A stretch of DNA of 38,856 nt from Acidobacteriota bacterium (GCA_027622905.1 JAQBVV010000015.1:1-38856); one strand, 5' to 3'; shown: positions 8,077 through 16,834, counted from the stretch's first letter. Notes: generated by a model from the letters alone, not told the origin. Translations and numbers: made by a program.

Positions 8077-10341
8077 CTACTTCTTCAGCGTCACCATCTC
8101 GGGCCGATCGCTTCTCGGCATCACCGTACCGATGATCGTGCTCACCGCGTAGCCTCGCGCGCGAAGGTCGCGCACACACGACTCTGCCTCGGCGGCCGGT
8201 ACACCCGCCAGCAGTCCGCCCGACGTTTGCGGGTCGAAGAGCAACGCGAACCGCGGATCGGCGCCGGCATCCGGCGGATTCACGATCGCTCGCCGCAGTC
8301 GGACGTTCTGAGGCTGCAGAGAGCTAAGGATGCCCGCGCGTACCGTCTGCTCGGCTCCGTCAAGAATCGGCAACGTACCCAGCTCGAGTTCGGCGTCGAC
8401 ACTGGACGCCTTCAGCATCTCGACAAGATGCCCGAGCAGGCCGAATCCCGTGACGTCCGTGCACGCGGTGGCGCTGTGCGCCAGCAACGCACGGGCGGCA
8501 TCGCGATTGGACTGCAGCATCGACGCAACCGCCGAAGCGATCCACCGGCCCCTGGCTCTGTGACGCATGTCGGCCGCAAACAGCGTCCCGGTGCCGAGCG
8601 CCTTGGTGAGAATCAACCGGTCGCCCGGCTGGAGCCCCGCCTTTCGGAGAACGCGGCCTGGGTCCACCCGACCGTGCACGGCAAACCCGAGGCCGAGTTC
8701 GGCGCCTTCACTCGTATGCCCGCCGAGCAGCTTCGCCCCCGCCTCGCGCAGCACGATCGCCGCCCCGGCCATCACGTGCGTGAGCGTATCCTCGACCTTC
8801 GACTCGGGACCGTGCGGAACCGTGACGATCGCAAGAGCCGACTCGGCGTCTCCTCCCATCGCATACACATCGCTCAACGTATGGTGGGCGGCGATCTGCC
8901 CGAACACGTAGGGGTCGTCGAGCATCGAGCGGAAGAAATCGACCGTATGCACGACGGCTCCGCCGTCGGGGGTCTCCACCACTGCTGCGTCATCGGGAGC
9001 ATCGAGTCCGATCAGCACGGATCCGCGATCCTGGGCCGGCACGCGATCCAGCGCGCGCGTCAGCACCGACGCGCCCACCTTCGCGCCGCACCCTCCACAG
9101 CGCATCGCCGTCGCCGACAGCGCGGCGAGCGCCTCGGCGTCAGCCAGACCCGTCGGGACCTCTGGCACCGCGGCGGATACCATCTCGGGCAACTCGCTGA
9201 AGCGGCGCATGAATCGCCGATCGATCCAGTCCTTCCATCTCCACAGCCAGGCCCCCTCGAACGCAAAAGGACCGCGCGACGCGACGGCGTACTCGTCGCC
9301 GGTCGAGATCAGGCTGAGGAACTGGCGCTGGGGGCGATAGCTGGCGAGCGGCTGACCGAGCAGCGCCCTGCGCAGGTTGCGCTCCAGCGGACGGCCATGG
9401 CGCACCGCGAACACGCCGGATTTGGGACGCGGATACTCCGCCACCGACGCCACGTCACCCGAGGCGAACACATTCGCGTGTGACGAGGAGCGCAGCGTGT
9501 CCGACACCTGCACGAACCCGACGCCATCGACGGCGAGGCCGGACTCGGCCAGCCACGACGCCGCCGCGGCCTGCGTCGTCCACAGCACCTCGTCGATCTG
9601 ATGCGACTGCCCGTCGGCGGTGCGCAACCTCGACGGCAACACCTCCACGACAGGGCTCCCTGCATGCAGCCGAACACCGCGCTCGGCCAGGATCCGTTCG
9701 AAGATCCGGCGCACCGTCCGGTTGTGCGTCGGCAACAGTTCGCTGCTGTCGGTGAACAGGTGGTATTCGAGGTGGGCCACGTCGCGGCCCGCGCTCTTGC
9801 GCAGCGTGGCGACATGGTGCTGCACCGCCAGCAGCAGTTCCACGCCGCCGGCACCACCGCCAACCACGGCGATGCGGGTTGGCGAGGTCGTCTCCAGCAC
9901 CCGGGCGGAGAGCGCCATCCAGCGAGCCAGAAACTGGTCGATCGGCTTGACCGGAATGGCATGCTCGGCCGCGCCGGCGACCGTCACGTTCGGAGTGGAG
10001 CCGATGTCAATGGAGAGGACGTCGTAGGACACTGGCGGCCGCCGCGCGAACAACACCTGCCGGTTCGCCAGATCGAGCCCGGTCGCCTCATCGACGATCG
10101 ACCGGGCGTCGGCAAAGCGCGCGAGCATACGCAGGTCGATGTGCGCGTCATCGTAGCTGTAGTGTCCGGCGATGAGCCCGGGCAGCATGCCGGAGTAGGG
10201 TGTGTCGACGCCGCGCGACACGAGCGTGAGGCGCACGCCCGGCGGCAGGGGCCGCATGCCGAAGCGCTTCAGCACCGTGACGTGGCTGTGACCGCCGCCG
10301 AGCAGCACGAGGTCTTTCAGAATCGGAACGGACGTCAGCAC
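8077..10341 (-). CDS. selD: Fusion of FAD-dependent NADH dehydrogenase-like domain with selenide, water dikinase SelD
   Basis: A 754-residue two-part protein. Residues about 1-390 are a pyridine-nucleotide-disulfide oxidoreductase: first nucleotide motif LVLLGGGHSHVTVLKRFG, second IAVVGGGAGGVELLLAVQHH, and the FAD-site FASGDVASV. From about 410 it is SelD, which makes selenophosphate from selenide and ATP: RCGGCGAKVG (the catalytic position is Cys 418, not Sec), GLDAPDDAAVV, VDFFRSMLDDPYVFGQIAAHHTLSDVYAMGG, GHTSEGAELGLGF, TDVTGFGLLGHL and FDPQTSGGLLAGV. This fusion is a recognised architecture; the flavin domain may help deliver reduced selenium, which is inference. GTG at 10341 has GAAGG just upstream and starts seven bases after the selB stop; the tracked start at 10377 would overlap selB. 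Confidence 0.94.
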   Translation of the reverse strand: MLTSVPILKDLVLLGGGHSHVTVLKRFGMRPLPPGVRLTLVSRGVDTPYSGMLPGLIAGHYSYDDAHIDLRMLARFADARSIVDEATGLDLANRQVLFARRPPVSYDVLSIDIGSTPNVTVAGAAEHAIPVKPIDQFLARWMALSARVLETTSPTRIAVVGGGAGGVELLLAVQHHVATLRKSAGRDVAHLEYHLFTDSSELLPTHNRTVRRIFERILAERGVRLHAGSPVVEVLPSRLRTADGQSHQIDEVLWTTQAAAASWLAESGLAVDGVGFVQVSDTLRSSSHANVFASGDVASVAEYPRPKSGVFAVRHGRPLERNLRRALLGQPLASYRPQRQFLSLISTGDEYAVASRGPFAFEGAWLWRWKDWIDRRFMRRFSELPEMVSAAVPEVPTGLADAEALAALSATAMRCGGCGAKVGASVLTRALDRVPAQDRGSVLIGLDAPDDAAVVETPDGGAVVHTVDFFRSMLDDPYVFGQIAAHHTLSDVYAMGGDAESALAIVTVPHGPESKVEDTLTHVMAGAAIVLREAGAKLLGGHTSEGAELGLGFAVHGRVDPGRVLRKAGLQPGDRLILTKALGTGTLFAADMRHRARGRWIASAVASMLQSNRDAARALLAHSATACTDVTGFGLLGHLVEMLKASSVDAELELGTLPILDGAEQTVRAGILSSLQPQNVRLRRAIVNPPDAGADPRFALLFDPQTSGGLLAGVPAAEAESCVRDLRARGYAVSTIIGTVMPRSDRPEMVTLKK

Positions 10342-10348
10342 GGCACCT

Positions 10349-12238
10349 TCACAGGATCCGCCGTAGGTCGCCAACACGTCGCGTCACGCGCTCGCGGTCG
10401 AGATACTCGAGCAGCAGGATGGCGTATTTCCGCGTCAGATCGAAATGCTTCTTGAACGTCGCCACGTCGAGCGTCCCGGTGCCGTTCTGTTTCAGCGCGT
10501 GGACCTCGATCTTGAGTCGATCGAGCGCCGGCGCGTCGAAGAGAAGGTCGCCGGCTCTGACGAGCACACCCCGACGGCCCATCATGACGCCCATACGATT
10601 GACCACCTCCGGCGACACGCCGATCGCCCGCGCCAGCGCCGCTGGGTCCGGCGGCGCCAGCGCCGCTGTCCGCAGCGTGTCAAGCATGACGTCACGCGCG
10701 CGCGCTTCCTCGTCGGTCAACGCGACGGCATGTCCCGCCAAAGCAACACGCTCGCGCGCAACCACCGCCTTGCCGGCTACCAGCCTCCGAAGCGCCTCGT
10801 CGTACACCGAAACCGGCGCGCCCGCGAACAGGCGTTCGCGAAGCTCCTCGCGCGGCATGCCGTCCTCGAGCGGGTGGCGCGCGTGGTACTTCTTGAGCGC
10901 GTCGAGCATGAGTGGCTCGACCACCGAGAGGCGTGACGCCGCGACAAGCACGGCGCCGATGCGCGCAGCCTGTCCGTCCCTCACGAGTCGCGCCTCGAGC
11001 GCCTCGCATTCGTCCACCGGCACGCCGGCACGACTGGCGAGCTGACCGACGGGAAGACCGGCGAGTCCCGCCTCCTCGACCATCCCCATCACCGCCTCGT
11101 CCGGAGCGTCGGCCTCGCTGAGGCGCGCAAAACGCGCGGCTCCCGCCGCGGTCCTCACCCCCCTGCGAGGCGGCGAGGGATCGAGGACCGTACCTCCGGC
11201 AATTGTCGACAGCGGGGAGTACGCACGAAGGATGAACCGGTCGCCTCGCACCAGCACGGCTGGCGCCTCCAGATGGATGCGCGCGAACGCGCAGGCACCC
11301 GGCTCGACGTGTGGACCCTCGGACAACGCGACCCGGCCAAGCAACTCACGCGTGCCCTGGTGAAACCTGACCCGGCCGCCGTGCCGCAGCGGCCTGGCCG
11401 ATTCGAGCAACTCGACGCGCACGTCAACATGCCGCGTGACGGTCACCGCGCCGGACCGGGTGAGCGTCTCGCCGCGGCTGACGTCTGCCACTTCAAGACC
11501 GGCGATATTGACGGCCGCGCGCTGTCCGGCCAGGGCCTCTGCCTCCAGCGCGCCGTGAACCTGCAGGCCGCGCACCTTGACCGTGCGGCCGGATGGCTGG
11601 AGTACCAGGTCCTCATCCTGTGCGAGCCGGCCGGACAGTAGCGTGCCGGTGGCGACCGTACCGAAACCCTTCATCGAGAATACGCGGTCCACGGGCAGGC
11701 GCGGTGGCCCCTGGGAGGCGCGCCGTCGCACGGACGTGGCCAGCCTGGCGAGAACGAGCCTCAGGTTCTCCAGCCCGCTCCCGCTGCGAGCGGACACCGC
11801 GAGCACGGGCGCCCCTTCCAGGAATGATCCGGCAACCAGTTCTTCGACTTCGAGACGCACGACATCGAGCATGGCGTCATCGGACAGATCGGACTTCGTG
11901 ATCACCACCAGTCCGGCGGGCACACGAAGCAACCGGCAGATCTCGAAGTGCTCCCGAGTCTGCGGCATCACGGATTCGTCGGCGGCAACGTGCAGCATCA
12001 CCAGGTCCATGCCACCGACGCCGGCGAGCATGTTCCGGACGAACCGTTCGTGCCCCGGGACGTCGACAAACGACAGCGCGATGCCGTCTTCGACGGTGTG
12101 GGCAAAACCGAGATCGATGGTGATGCCGCGCGCCTTCTCCTCGCGCAGGCGGTCGGGATCGGTGCCGGTCAGCGCCTGGACGAGCGCACTCTTCCCGTGA
12201 TCGATGTGCCCGGCGGTTCCGACGACGACATGCTGCAT
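10349..12238 (-). CDS. selB: Selenocysteine-specific elongation factor SelB
   Basis: A 629-residue GTPase that carries Sec-tRNA(Sec) to the ribosome at UGA codons followed by a SECIS hairpin. GTPase motifs are clear: [19 protein letters not shown] (P-loop), [12 protein letters not shown] (switch), [11 protein letters not shown], and TKSD. EF-Tu-like beta-barrel domains follow ([18 protein letters not shown]). The last roughly 250 residues are the winged-helix repeats that bind SECIS RNA, ending [29 protein letters not shown] at 12238 ([16 protein letters not shown]) matches the family start and is preceded by GGAGG; upstream codons in the tracked ORF are leader. It is co-directional with selD and divergent from tRNA-Sec. 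Confidence 0.96.
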   Translation of the reverse strand: MQHVVVGTAGHIDHGKSALVQALTGTDPDRLREEKARGITIDLGFAHTVEDGIALSFVDVPGHERFVRNMLAGVGGMDLVMLHVAADESVMPQTREHFEICRLLRVPAGLVVITKSDLSDDAMLDVVRLEVEELVAGSFLEGAPVLAVSARSGSGLENLRLVLARLATSVRRRASQGPPRLPVDRVFSMKGFGTVATGTLLSGRLAQDEDLVLQPSGRTVKVRGLQVHGALEAEALAGQRAAVNIAGLEVADVSRGETLTRSGAVTVTRHVDVRVELLESARPLRHGGRVRFHQGTRELLGRVALSEGPHVEPGACAFARIHLEAPAVLVRGDRFILRAYSPLSTIAGGTVLDPSPPRRGVRTAAGAARFARLSEADAPDEAVMGMVEEAGLAGLPVGQLASRAGVPVDECEALEARLVRDGQAARIGAVLVAASRLSVVEPLMLDALKKYHARHPLEDGMPREELRERLFAGAPVSVYDEALRRLVAGKAVVARERVALAGHAVALTDEEARARDVMLDTLRTAALAPPDPAALARAIGVSPEVVNRMGVMMGRRGVLVRAGDLLFDAPALDRLKIEVHALKQNGTGTLDVATFKKHFDLTRKYAILLLEYLDRERVTRRVGDLRRIL

Positions 12239-12293
12239 TCGGCCAACGGCCTCCGCACGGAACATATCATCGCGGCACGCACATCCCGTAGCG

Positions 12294-12312
12294 GCCCGTG
12301 GTGGCCACGGGC
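12294..12312 (-). promoter_or_regulatory. Perfect 8-bp hairpin in the selB leader
   Basis: GCCCGTGG, three bases TGG, then CCACGGGC: a strong stem-loop 56-74 bp upstream of the selB start. It would form in the selB leader RNA if transcription starts in or beyond the palindromic element. It could tune selB expression; there is no direct evidence for that. Confidence 0.35.
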
Positions 12313-12316
12313 TGCC

Positions 12317-12478
12317 AGTCCCCTGGGACCGTGAATCGTTGCCCAAGTCCTGCAGCGCGGCGCCCGAATGGCAAGGCGCGACGACCGAGAATATTGAGCA
12401 TATTTGAGGGAGGAGCAACGCCGCCAGTCGGGATGCCCCGCGCGGGAATTGTGTGAGGATTCACGGTCCCAGGGGACT
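12317..12478. repeat. 162-bp mirrored element between divergent selB and tRNA-Sec
   Basis: Perfect 21-bp inverted arms (12317-12337 and 12458-12478) enclose sequence that is also imperfectly mirrored: CAAGTCCTGC on the left matches CAATTCCCGC read from the right, and GAATGGC matches GACTGGC. At the centre is AATATtgagcATATT (12390-12404). Similarity stops at the outer end of each arm. Each transcript therefore has the same motif GATTCACGGTCCCAGGGG in the same orientation upstream, 12 bp before the tRNA. It may be paired divergent promoters or a miniature palindromic element that became the promoter. Confidence 0.75.
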
Positions 12479-12489
12479 AGACTCTGGGA

Positions 12490-12585
12490 GGAAGCGAACG
12501 GGGCCCGGTGGCCCTCCCGGTCTTCAAAACCGGTCGCTCGTCGCTTAGCGGGGAGGCTGGGTTCGACTCCCAGGCGCTTCCGCCA
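12490..12585 (+). tRNA. selC: tRNA-Sec (anticodon UCA)
   Basis: A 96-nt selenocysteine tRNA. The acceptor stem GGAAGCG pairs with CGCTTCC, followed by discriminator G and encoded CCA. The D stem is a six-pair GGGGCC/GGCCCT with a short CGGT loop, a Sec hallmark. The anticodon arm is CCGGT-CTTCAAA-ACCGG with UCA. A long variable arm and a CTGGG-TTCGACT-CCCAG T arm follow, the T loop identical to that of E. coli SelC. The eighth acceptor position looks like an A-G mismatch (12497 with 12574) rather than a pair. It reads UGA and is charged with serine before conversion by SelA. Confidence 0.96.
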
Positions 12586-12599
12586 CTACCTCCGCCCGG

Positions 12600-13934
12600 T
12601 CAGATCGCGCGCAGGACTTTCGCGATGGTGTCCAGTGCCCAGGCTGTCTCGTCGTCGCTGATGACGTAGGGCGGCATGAAGTACACGATGCGGCCGAGCG
12701 GGCGGATCAACAGGTTCTGCTCCAGAAACGCAGCTGCGAGCCTGGGGCCGATCTCGTCGAAGTAGCCGCTACTGGCATCGGTCGCCGGATTCGAGTCCAG
12801 CTCGATGGCGCCGACCCCGCCGATCACTCGCACATCACCCACGATCGACAGCGCCCGGAGCGGTTCGAGTCCCTCGCGGAGCTGCTGTTCGAGGCGACCG
12901 ATCCGTGCCAGCACATCCCTCTCCAGAAACAGGTCGAGGCTGGCCACGCCGACCGCGCATGCCAGCGGGTTCGCAGCGTACGAGTGACCGTGGAAGAACG
13001 TCTTCTGGCGATCGTCGCTCAGGAATGCCTCGTAGATCGCTTCGGTCGCCACCGAAGCGCCGAGCGGCAGGTAGCCCGCAGTGATCCCCTTCGAAAGGCA
13101 GATGATGTCAGGCGTCACCGAGGCGTGCTCGCAGGCGAACATTCGGCCCGTGCGGCCGAATCCGGTGAGCACTTCGTCGGCGATCATCAGCGTCCCGTAG
13201 CTGTCGCACAGTCGCCTGACGCCGGCGAGAAACTCGGCTGGCCAGACGATCATGCCCCCCACGCCCTGCAGCATGGGTTCGACGAGCACCGCCGCGACCG
13301 TGGCGCCTCGCTCCCGCAGCAACGACTCGAGTGCGTTCAGGCACTCGATCTGGCATGTGGAGCGCTCGAGCCCGACCGGACAGCGGTAACAGTACGGCTC
13401 GTGCGTCCGCGTCACCGGGAACAACAGCGGTGTGAACGGCTCGGTGAAACTCGACGCTGCGCTGACCGACATGGCGCCGATGGTGTCGCCGTGGTACGCG
13501 CGGTCCAGCGTGATGAACGACCGGCGTTCGTCCCGGCCCGTGTTCCGCCAGTACTGCCAGGCCATCTTCAGCGCCACCTCGACGGCGGTCGAGCCGTTGT
13601 CGGAGTAGAAGACGCGCGTGAGACCGGGTGGGAGGATCTCGACCAGGCGCTCGGCGAGATCGATCGCGGGTGCGTGCGTGCAACCGGCAAAGATCACGTG
13701 CTCGAGCTGGCTTGCCTGCGCGGCCAGCGCCGCGTTGAGCCTCGGATGCGCGTGGCCGTGAAGATTGACCCACCAGGAGGAGATCCCGTCGAGGATCTTC
13801 CGGCCATCCTCTGTGTAGAGGTAGACGCCGCGACCTTTCACGATCGGCAGCGGGGGCCGACTGGTCCACGCCTGCGTGTACGGATGCCAGGAGTGCTGAC
13901 GATCGCGGTCGATGAGGTGCAGCGGATCACCCAT
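12600..13934 (-). CDS. bioA: Adenosylmethionine-8-amino-7-oxononanoate aminotransferase BioA
   Basis: A 444-residue class III PLP aminotransferase that makes 7,8-diaminopelargonate in biotin synthesis, using S-adenosylmethionine or, in some relatives, lysine as donor. Motifs: WHPYTQAW near the start, DGISSWWVNLHGHAHP, YSDNGSTAVEVALKMA, YHGDTIGAMSV, the cysteine cluster CYRCPVGLERSTCQIEC, DEVLTGFGRTGRMFACE with the PLP aspartate, and SKGITAGYLPLGA with Schiff-base Lys 282. Length is normal. No other biotin gene is in the window. It follows a small gene by three bases and converges with tRNA-Sec. Confidence 0.95.
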   Translation of the reverse strand: MGDPLHLIDRDRQHSWHPYTQAWTSRPPLPIVKGRGVYLYTEDGRKILDGISSWWVNLHGHAHPRLNAALAAQASQLEHVIFAGCTHAPAIDLAERLVEILPPGLTRVFYSDNGSTAVEVALKMAWQYWRNTGRDERRSFITLDRAYHGDTIGAMSVSAASSFTEPFTPLLFPVTRTHEPYCYRCPVGLERSTCQIECLNALESLLRERGATVAAVLVEPMLQGVGGMIVWPAEFLAGVRRLCDSYGTLMIADEVLTGFGRTGRMFACEHASVTPDIICLSKGITAGYLPLGASVATEAIYEAFLSDDRQKTFFHGHSYAANPLACAVGVASLDLFLERDVLARIGRLEQQLREGLEPLRALSIVGDVRVIGGVGAIELDSNPATDASSGYFDEIGPRLAAAFLEQNLLIRPLGRIVYFMPPYVISDDETAWALDTIAKVLRAI

Positions 13935-13937
13935 GGC

Positions 13938-14141
13938 TCAGCCCTCCACGATTCGCGGCAAGACGGCGCTGGCGAAACTCAGCAGCAGGGCCTGCGCAGG
14001 TCCGTCGAGGCGGGAGAGAAGACGCGCCGTCTCGCCGGGCGACAGCTCGTCGAGAAACAGATGCAGCTCGTCTCGATCGCCGCGCACCCGGATCTCGGAG
14101 ACGAGTTCCCATGGTTCGCGGGCGGAAGCGCTCATCTCCAT
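13938..14141 (-). CDS. Small protein, MgtE N-domain-like helical segment
   Basis: A 67-residue acidic protein. WELVSEIRVRGDRDELHLFLDELSPGE and TARLLSRLDGPAQALLLS recall the first helical repeats of the MgtE N-terminal (cytosolic Mg-sensing) domain, but the protein stops where that domain would continue and has no membrane segment. It has a good ribosome site (AGGGGA nine bases before ATG 14141), and its stop is three bases before the bioA start, so it looks translated and coupled to bioA. It may be a remnant of a longer gene or an independent small protein. The family link is by eye only. Confidence 0.5.
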   Translation of the reverse strand: MEMSASAREPWELVSEIRVRGDRDELHLFLDELSPGETARLLSRLDGPAQALLLSFASAVLPRIVEG

Positions 14142-14609
14142 CGGTGACGTTCCCCTGACATGGTGCCGCTGCAGTGCGGCGAAGGCGACGTGAGGGGATC
14201 TTACTGGAGACAGTTGGGGGTGGCCTTCGACGCACCGGGGATGGCGAGGGCAACCGCGACGCGAGCACGCACCCGTGCAGTCGTTCTATGCGCCTGAGTG
14301 TGTGACCGAGTCGGGCCCGTTCGACCCGGAGGGAGGCTGCAATTCCACGTCCATGGCCTTTCCTGCCGTCGAGAATCCGGTGCCATTACCTCGTTGTAAT
14401 CCCCTGACACCATTCGGGACGGAAAGTCACGCGGGAGTGTCGCGAGAGTGCCTTGAGCTGGTTCCCCCCTATAATCAGGCCCAACTCCGATGTCCATGAC
14501 TCCCGACACGCGCCTCGGCGTCTGCGAAGTCCACAGAGTGGTGTCGCACGGTGACTGACGACATTTCTGATTCCGCCCATGGCGCGGCTGATCGGTTAGA
14601 GGGTCGTCA
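14142..14609. other. 468-bp non-coding gap upstream of the fatty acid transporter
   Basis: No ORF here has recognisable protein character; tracked frames are arginine- and proline-rich shadows. The only clear signal is the TATAAT at 14470-14475, listed separately. Upstream signals for the small gene at 14141 must also lie here, but I see no strong -10 for it. Confidence 0.5.
14470..14475 (+). promoter_or_regulatory. Candidate -10 box for the fatty acid transporter gene
   Basis: A perfect TATAAT 135 bp upstream of the ATG at 14610, in an otherwise GC-rich gap. The best TTGA-like hexamer (14453) is only 11 bp away, too close for a standard -35, so the -35 is weak or absent. It would give a leader of about 125 nt. 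Confidence 0.45.
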
Positions 14610-15959
14610 ATGGGCGTGCTGAAGCGGACCGCCAGGCCTTTCGTCATCTTCGTCGAGCGGTATTACCCGGATCCGTTCGTCTTCGTGATCGCCCTGACCG
14701 CGGTCACGCTCGTTGCCGCGGTCGTGCTCACCGGCTCGTCCGTCACGCTGGCGCTCACGAGCTGGGGTGACGGACTCCCCTTGCTGCTCGCGTTCATGGC
14801 GCAGATCGCCGTGACCCTCATCACCGCACATGCGCTTGCGCAGACAGACACCGTGGGTCGTTTACTCACGTGGCTGGGCACGCAGCCACGGAGCGCCGCT
14901 CAGTGCTACCTCCTCGTCGCGCTTGTCAGCGGCATCGCGAGCCTGCTGTCCTGGGGCATCGGCTTGATCGCCGGCGCGATCATCGCCCGCCAGGTCGCAG
15001 TGCAGGCCAGCGAGCGCGGCATTCGCGTCCATTACCCGCTACTGGTCGCCTGCGCGTATGCCGGATTCTCGGTCTGGCACATGGGGTACTCGGGGTCTGC
15101 GCCCCTGTTTGTCGCTACCCCCGGCAACGCCATGGAGGACGCCATCGGCCGGCTGATTCCGGTACAGGAGACCATGCTCGCCCGCTGGAATGTCCTGGGC
15201 GCTTTTTTCAGCCTGATCGTGATCGCGGCTACCTGCGCGCTGATGCATCCGAACGAAGAAGAGGTGATCGAGGCGCCGGTGGACAAACTCAGGGCCGCGG
15301 AGGCTCGCGATGCGGAACGGGCCTCCGTCGATTCTGTCGCCGAGCGCCTGGACAACAGTCGGTCCTTGTCGGTGACGCTCGCACTGCTATTGAGTGGCTA
15401 TCTGGCCCACTGGTTCTGGACACGGGGATTCGAGCTGACCCTGGATGTCGTCAACTGGACCTTCCTGTGCCTGGGGCTGTGGCTCGCTCGCTCCCCGGTT
15501 CACTACATCCGGCTCGTCAGGAATGCCGGAACCGCCGTGTCGCCCGTGCTCATCCAGTATCCGTTTTACGCGGGCATCATGGGCATGATGGCGGGCACGG
15601 GACTGGTTGCGTTACTGTCCGACTGGTTCGCGCGGATCGCCAGCACCCAGTCCCTGCCTTTCTGGGCATTCGTGTCTGGAGGCATCGTGAACTTCTTCGT
15701 CCCGTCCGGGGGTGGCCAGTGGGCGGTGCAGGGGCCGATCTTCATCGAAGCCGCCAAGACCCTTGGGACCGATCCGGCCTTGATCGTCATGGGCGTGGCG
15801 TACGGTGACCAGTGGAGCAATCTGATCCAGCCGTTCTGGGCGATTCCCATGCTGGCCGTTGCGGGCCTGCATCTCAGACAGATGATGGGCTACACCTTCG
15901 TCATCTTCATCGTCACCTTCTTCACCTTCGGTACCACGATCTTCCTCGCGGCCCGCTGA
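14610..15959 (+). CDS. Short-chain fatty acid transporter (AtoE family)
   Basis: A 449-residue inner membrane protein of the AtoE/SCFA transporter family, expected to carry short-chain fatty acids such as acetoacetate or butyrate. It begins with VIFVERYYPDPFVFVIALTAVTL, a characteristic start, and has about ten hydrophobic spans. Conserved family parts include SWGIGLIAGAIIAR, GYSGSAPLFVATPGN, SVTLALLLSGYL, QYPFYAGIMGMM, GGIVNFFVPSGGGQWAVQGP and YGDQWSNLIQPFWAIPML. A cytoplasmic charged loop lies near residues 215-250. It has no co-directional partner that would reveal the substrate. Confidence 0.93.
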   Translation: MGVLKRTARPFVIFVERYYPDPFVFVIALTAVTLVAAVVLTGSSVTLALTSWGDGLPLLLAFMAQIAVTLITAHALAQTDTVGRLLTWLGTQPRSAAQCYLLVALVSGIASLLSWGIGLIAGAIIARQVAVQASERGIRVHYPLLVACAYAGFSVWHMGYSGSAPLFVATPGNAMEDAIGRLIPVQETMLARWNVLGAFFSLIVIAATCALMHPNEEEVIEAPVDKLRAAEARDAERASVDSVAERLDNSRSLSVTLALLLSGYLAHWFWTRGFELTLDVVNWTFLCLGLWLARSPVHYIRLVRNAGTAVSPVLIQYPFYAGIMGMMAGTGLVALLSDWFARIASTQSLPFWAFVSGGIVNFFVPSGGGQWAVQGPIFIEAAKTLGTDPALIVMGVAYGDQWSNLIQPFWAIPMLAVAGLHLRQMMGYTFVIFIVTFFTFGTTIFLAAR

Positions 15960-16026
15960 CCGAGCTACTTGAGACCGCCCGATCCAGACTCCGCACCCGT
16001 TTATGAAAGCGGGTCGGGTCCGGATC

Positions 16027-16133
16027 TAGAGCGTTTTTCGATTCGGTGGAGACCGAAAAACGCGGGAAAGCGCTTTTCGAAAAGGCCTGGCCCATGCGAG
16101 AAGTCCTAGCAGCCCGAAACGAAAAGCGCTCTA
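16027..16133. repeat. Palindromic interspersed repeat, copy B (MITE-like)
   Basis: A 107-bp copy of the same element as at 1277 and 36953, with identical outer ends (TAGAGCGTTTTTCG and CGAAAAGCGCTCTA) and TA at both borders. It differs from the other copies mainly by a short insertion in the second loop. It lies between the fatty acid transporter and mutY, 18 bp before the mutY start, so it would form hairpins in the mutY leader. Confidence 0.85.
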
Positions 16134-16151
16134 GTGGCACGATAGGTGTGA

Positions 16152-16829
16152 ATGTCGGCCCGTGTTCTGCCTGATCAAGCCCTGCGCCGTCGCTTCCGCC
16201 GATGTCTACTCGGCTGGTACGACGTACACGGGCGTGACCTGCCGTGGCGCAACACTTCGGACCCGTACCACATCCTGGTCTCCGAGATGATGCTGCAGCA
16301 GACACAGGTCGACCGGGTGATTCCGAAGTATCACGAGTGGCTCGACAGGTATCCCTCTCTCGACGCGCTTGCCGCGGCTCACGGGAAAGAGGTGACCCGC
16401 ACCTGGCGACCGCTCGGCTACAACATCCGACCACGACGCCTCCACGCCATCGCCCGCGAGTCGGTCGCCCGCTACGGCAGTCGCCTTCCCTCGGACGAGG
16501 ACACGCTCCTGTCGTTCAAGGGCATCGGCGCCTACACGGCGGGTGCGATCCGCAGCTTCGCGTTCGGGCAACGGGCGGCCATTGTCGATACCAACGTGGC
16601 GCGCATCCTGTTCCGGATCTTCGTCAATCGGGGTGACGCGAAGGCGCATGCGATGCGCAAGCACATGTGGACGCTGTCGCAGGCGCTGCTACCGCGCAAG
16701 CGCGTCTTCGACTTCAATCAGGCCCTCATGGACCTTGGCGCCACGGTCTGTATTGCTCGGAAACCGAAGTGCTCGGCATGCCCGATGGCTGGGATGTGCC
16801 GTTCCTATCCGGCTGCGGGAGCGGTCTGA
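16152..16829 (+). CDS. mutY: A/G-specific adenine glycosylase MutY, short form without C-terminal domain
   Basis: A 225-residue base-excision repair glycosylase that removes adenine opposite 8-oxoguanine. RDLPWRNTSDPYHILVSEMMLQQTQV contains the catalytic glutamate and the MutY start signature. The helix-hairpin-helix is SFKGIGAYTAGAI, the catalytic aspartate is in IVDTNVARI, and the iron-sulfur ligands are spaced C-x6-C-x2-C-x5-C in CIARKPKCSACPMAGMC. It ends about ten residues after the cluster, whereas typical MutY has a further 100 or more residues forming a Nudix-like domain that recognises 8-oxoguanine. The next gene, five bases on and in another frame, is a real Nudix hydrolase. Short MutY proteins are known, so truncation is not certain. 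Confidence 0.9.
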   Translation: MSARVLPDQALRRRFRRCLLGWYDVHGRDLPWRNTSDPYHILVSEMMLQQTQVDRVIPKYHEWLDRYPSLDALAAAHGKEVTRTWRPLGYNIRPRRLHAIARESVARYGSRLPSDEDTLLSFKGIGAYTAGAIRSFAFGQRAAIVDTNVARILFRIFVNRGDAKAHAMRKHMWTLSQALLPRKRVFDFNQALMDLGATVCIARKPKCSACPMAGMCRSYPAAGAV

Positions 16830-16834
16830 CAGGC

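Noticed and set aside
7981-9483. 500-residue plus-strand ORF
   Set aside because: It is antisense to selD, rich in Arg and His with no domain character; selD explains the region fully.
16027-16133. Conserved peptide frames (such as AFSKSAFPRFSVSTESKNAL) in the repeat copies
   Set aside because: Similar peptides appear in copies B and C only because the DNA repeat is conserved; copy A shifts frame and no ribosome site is present.
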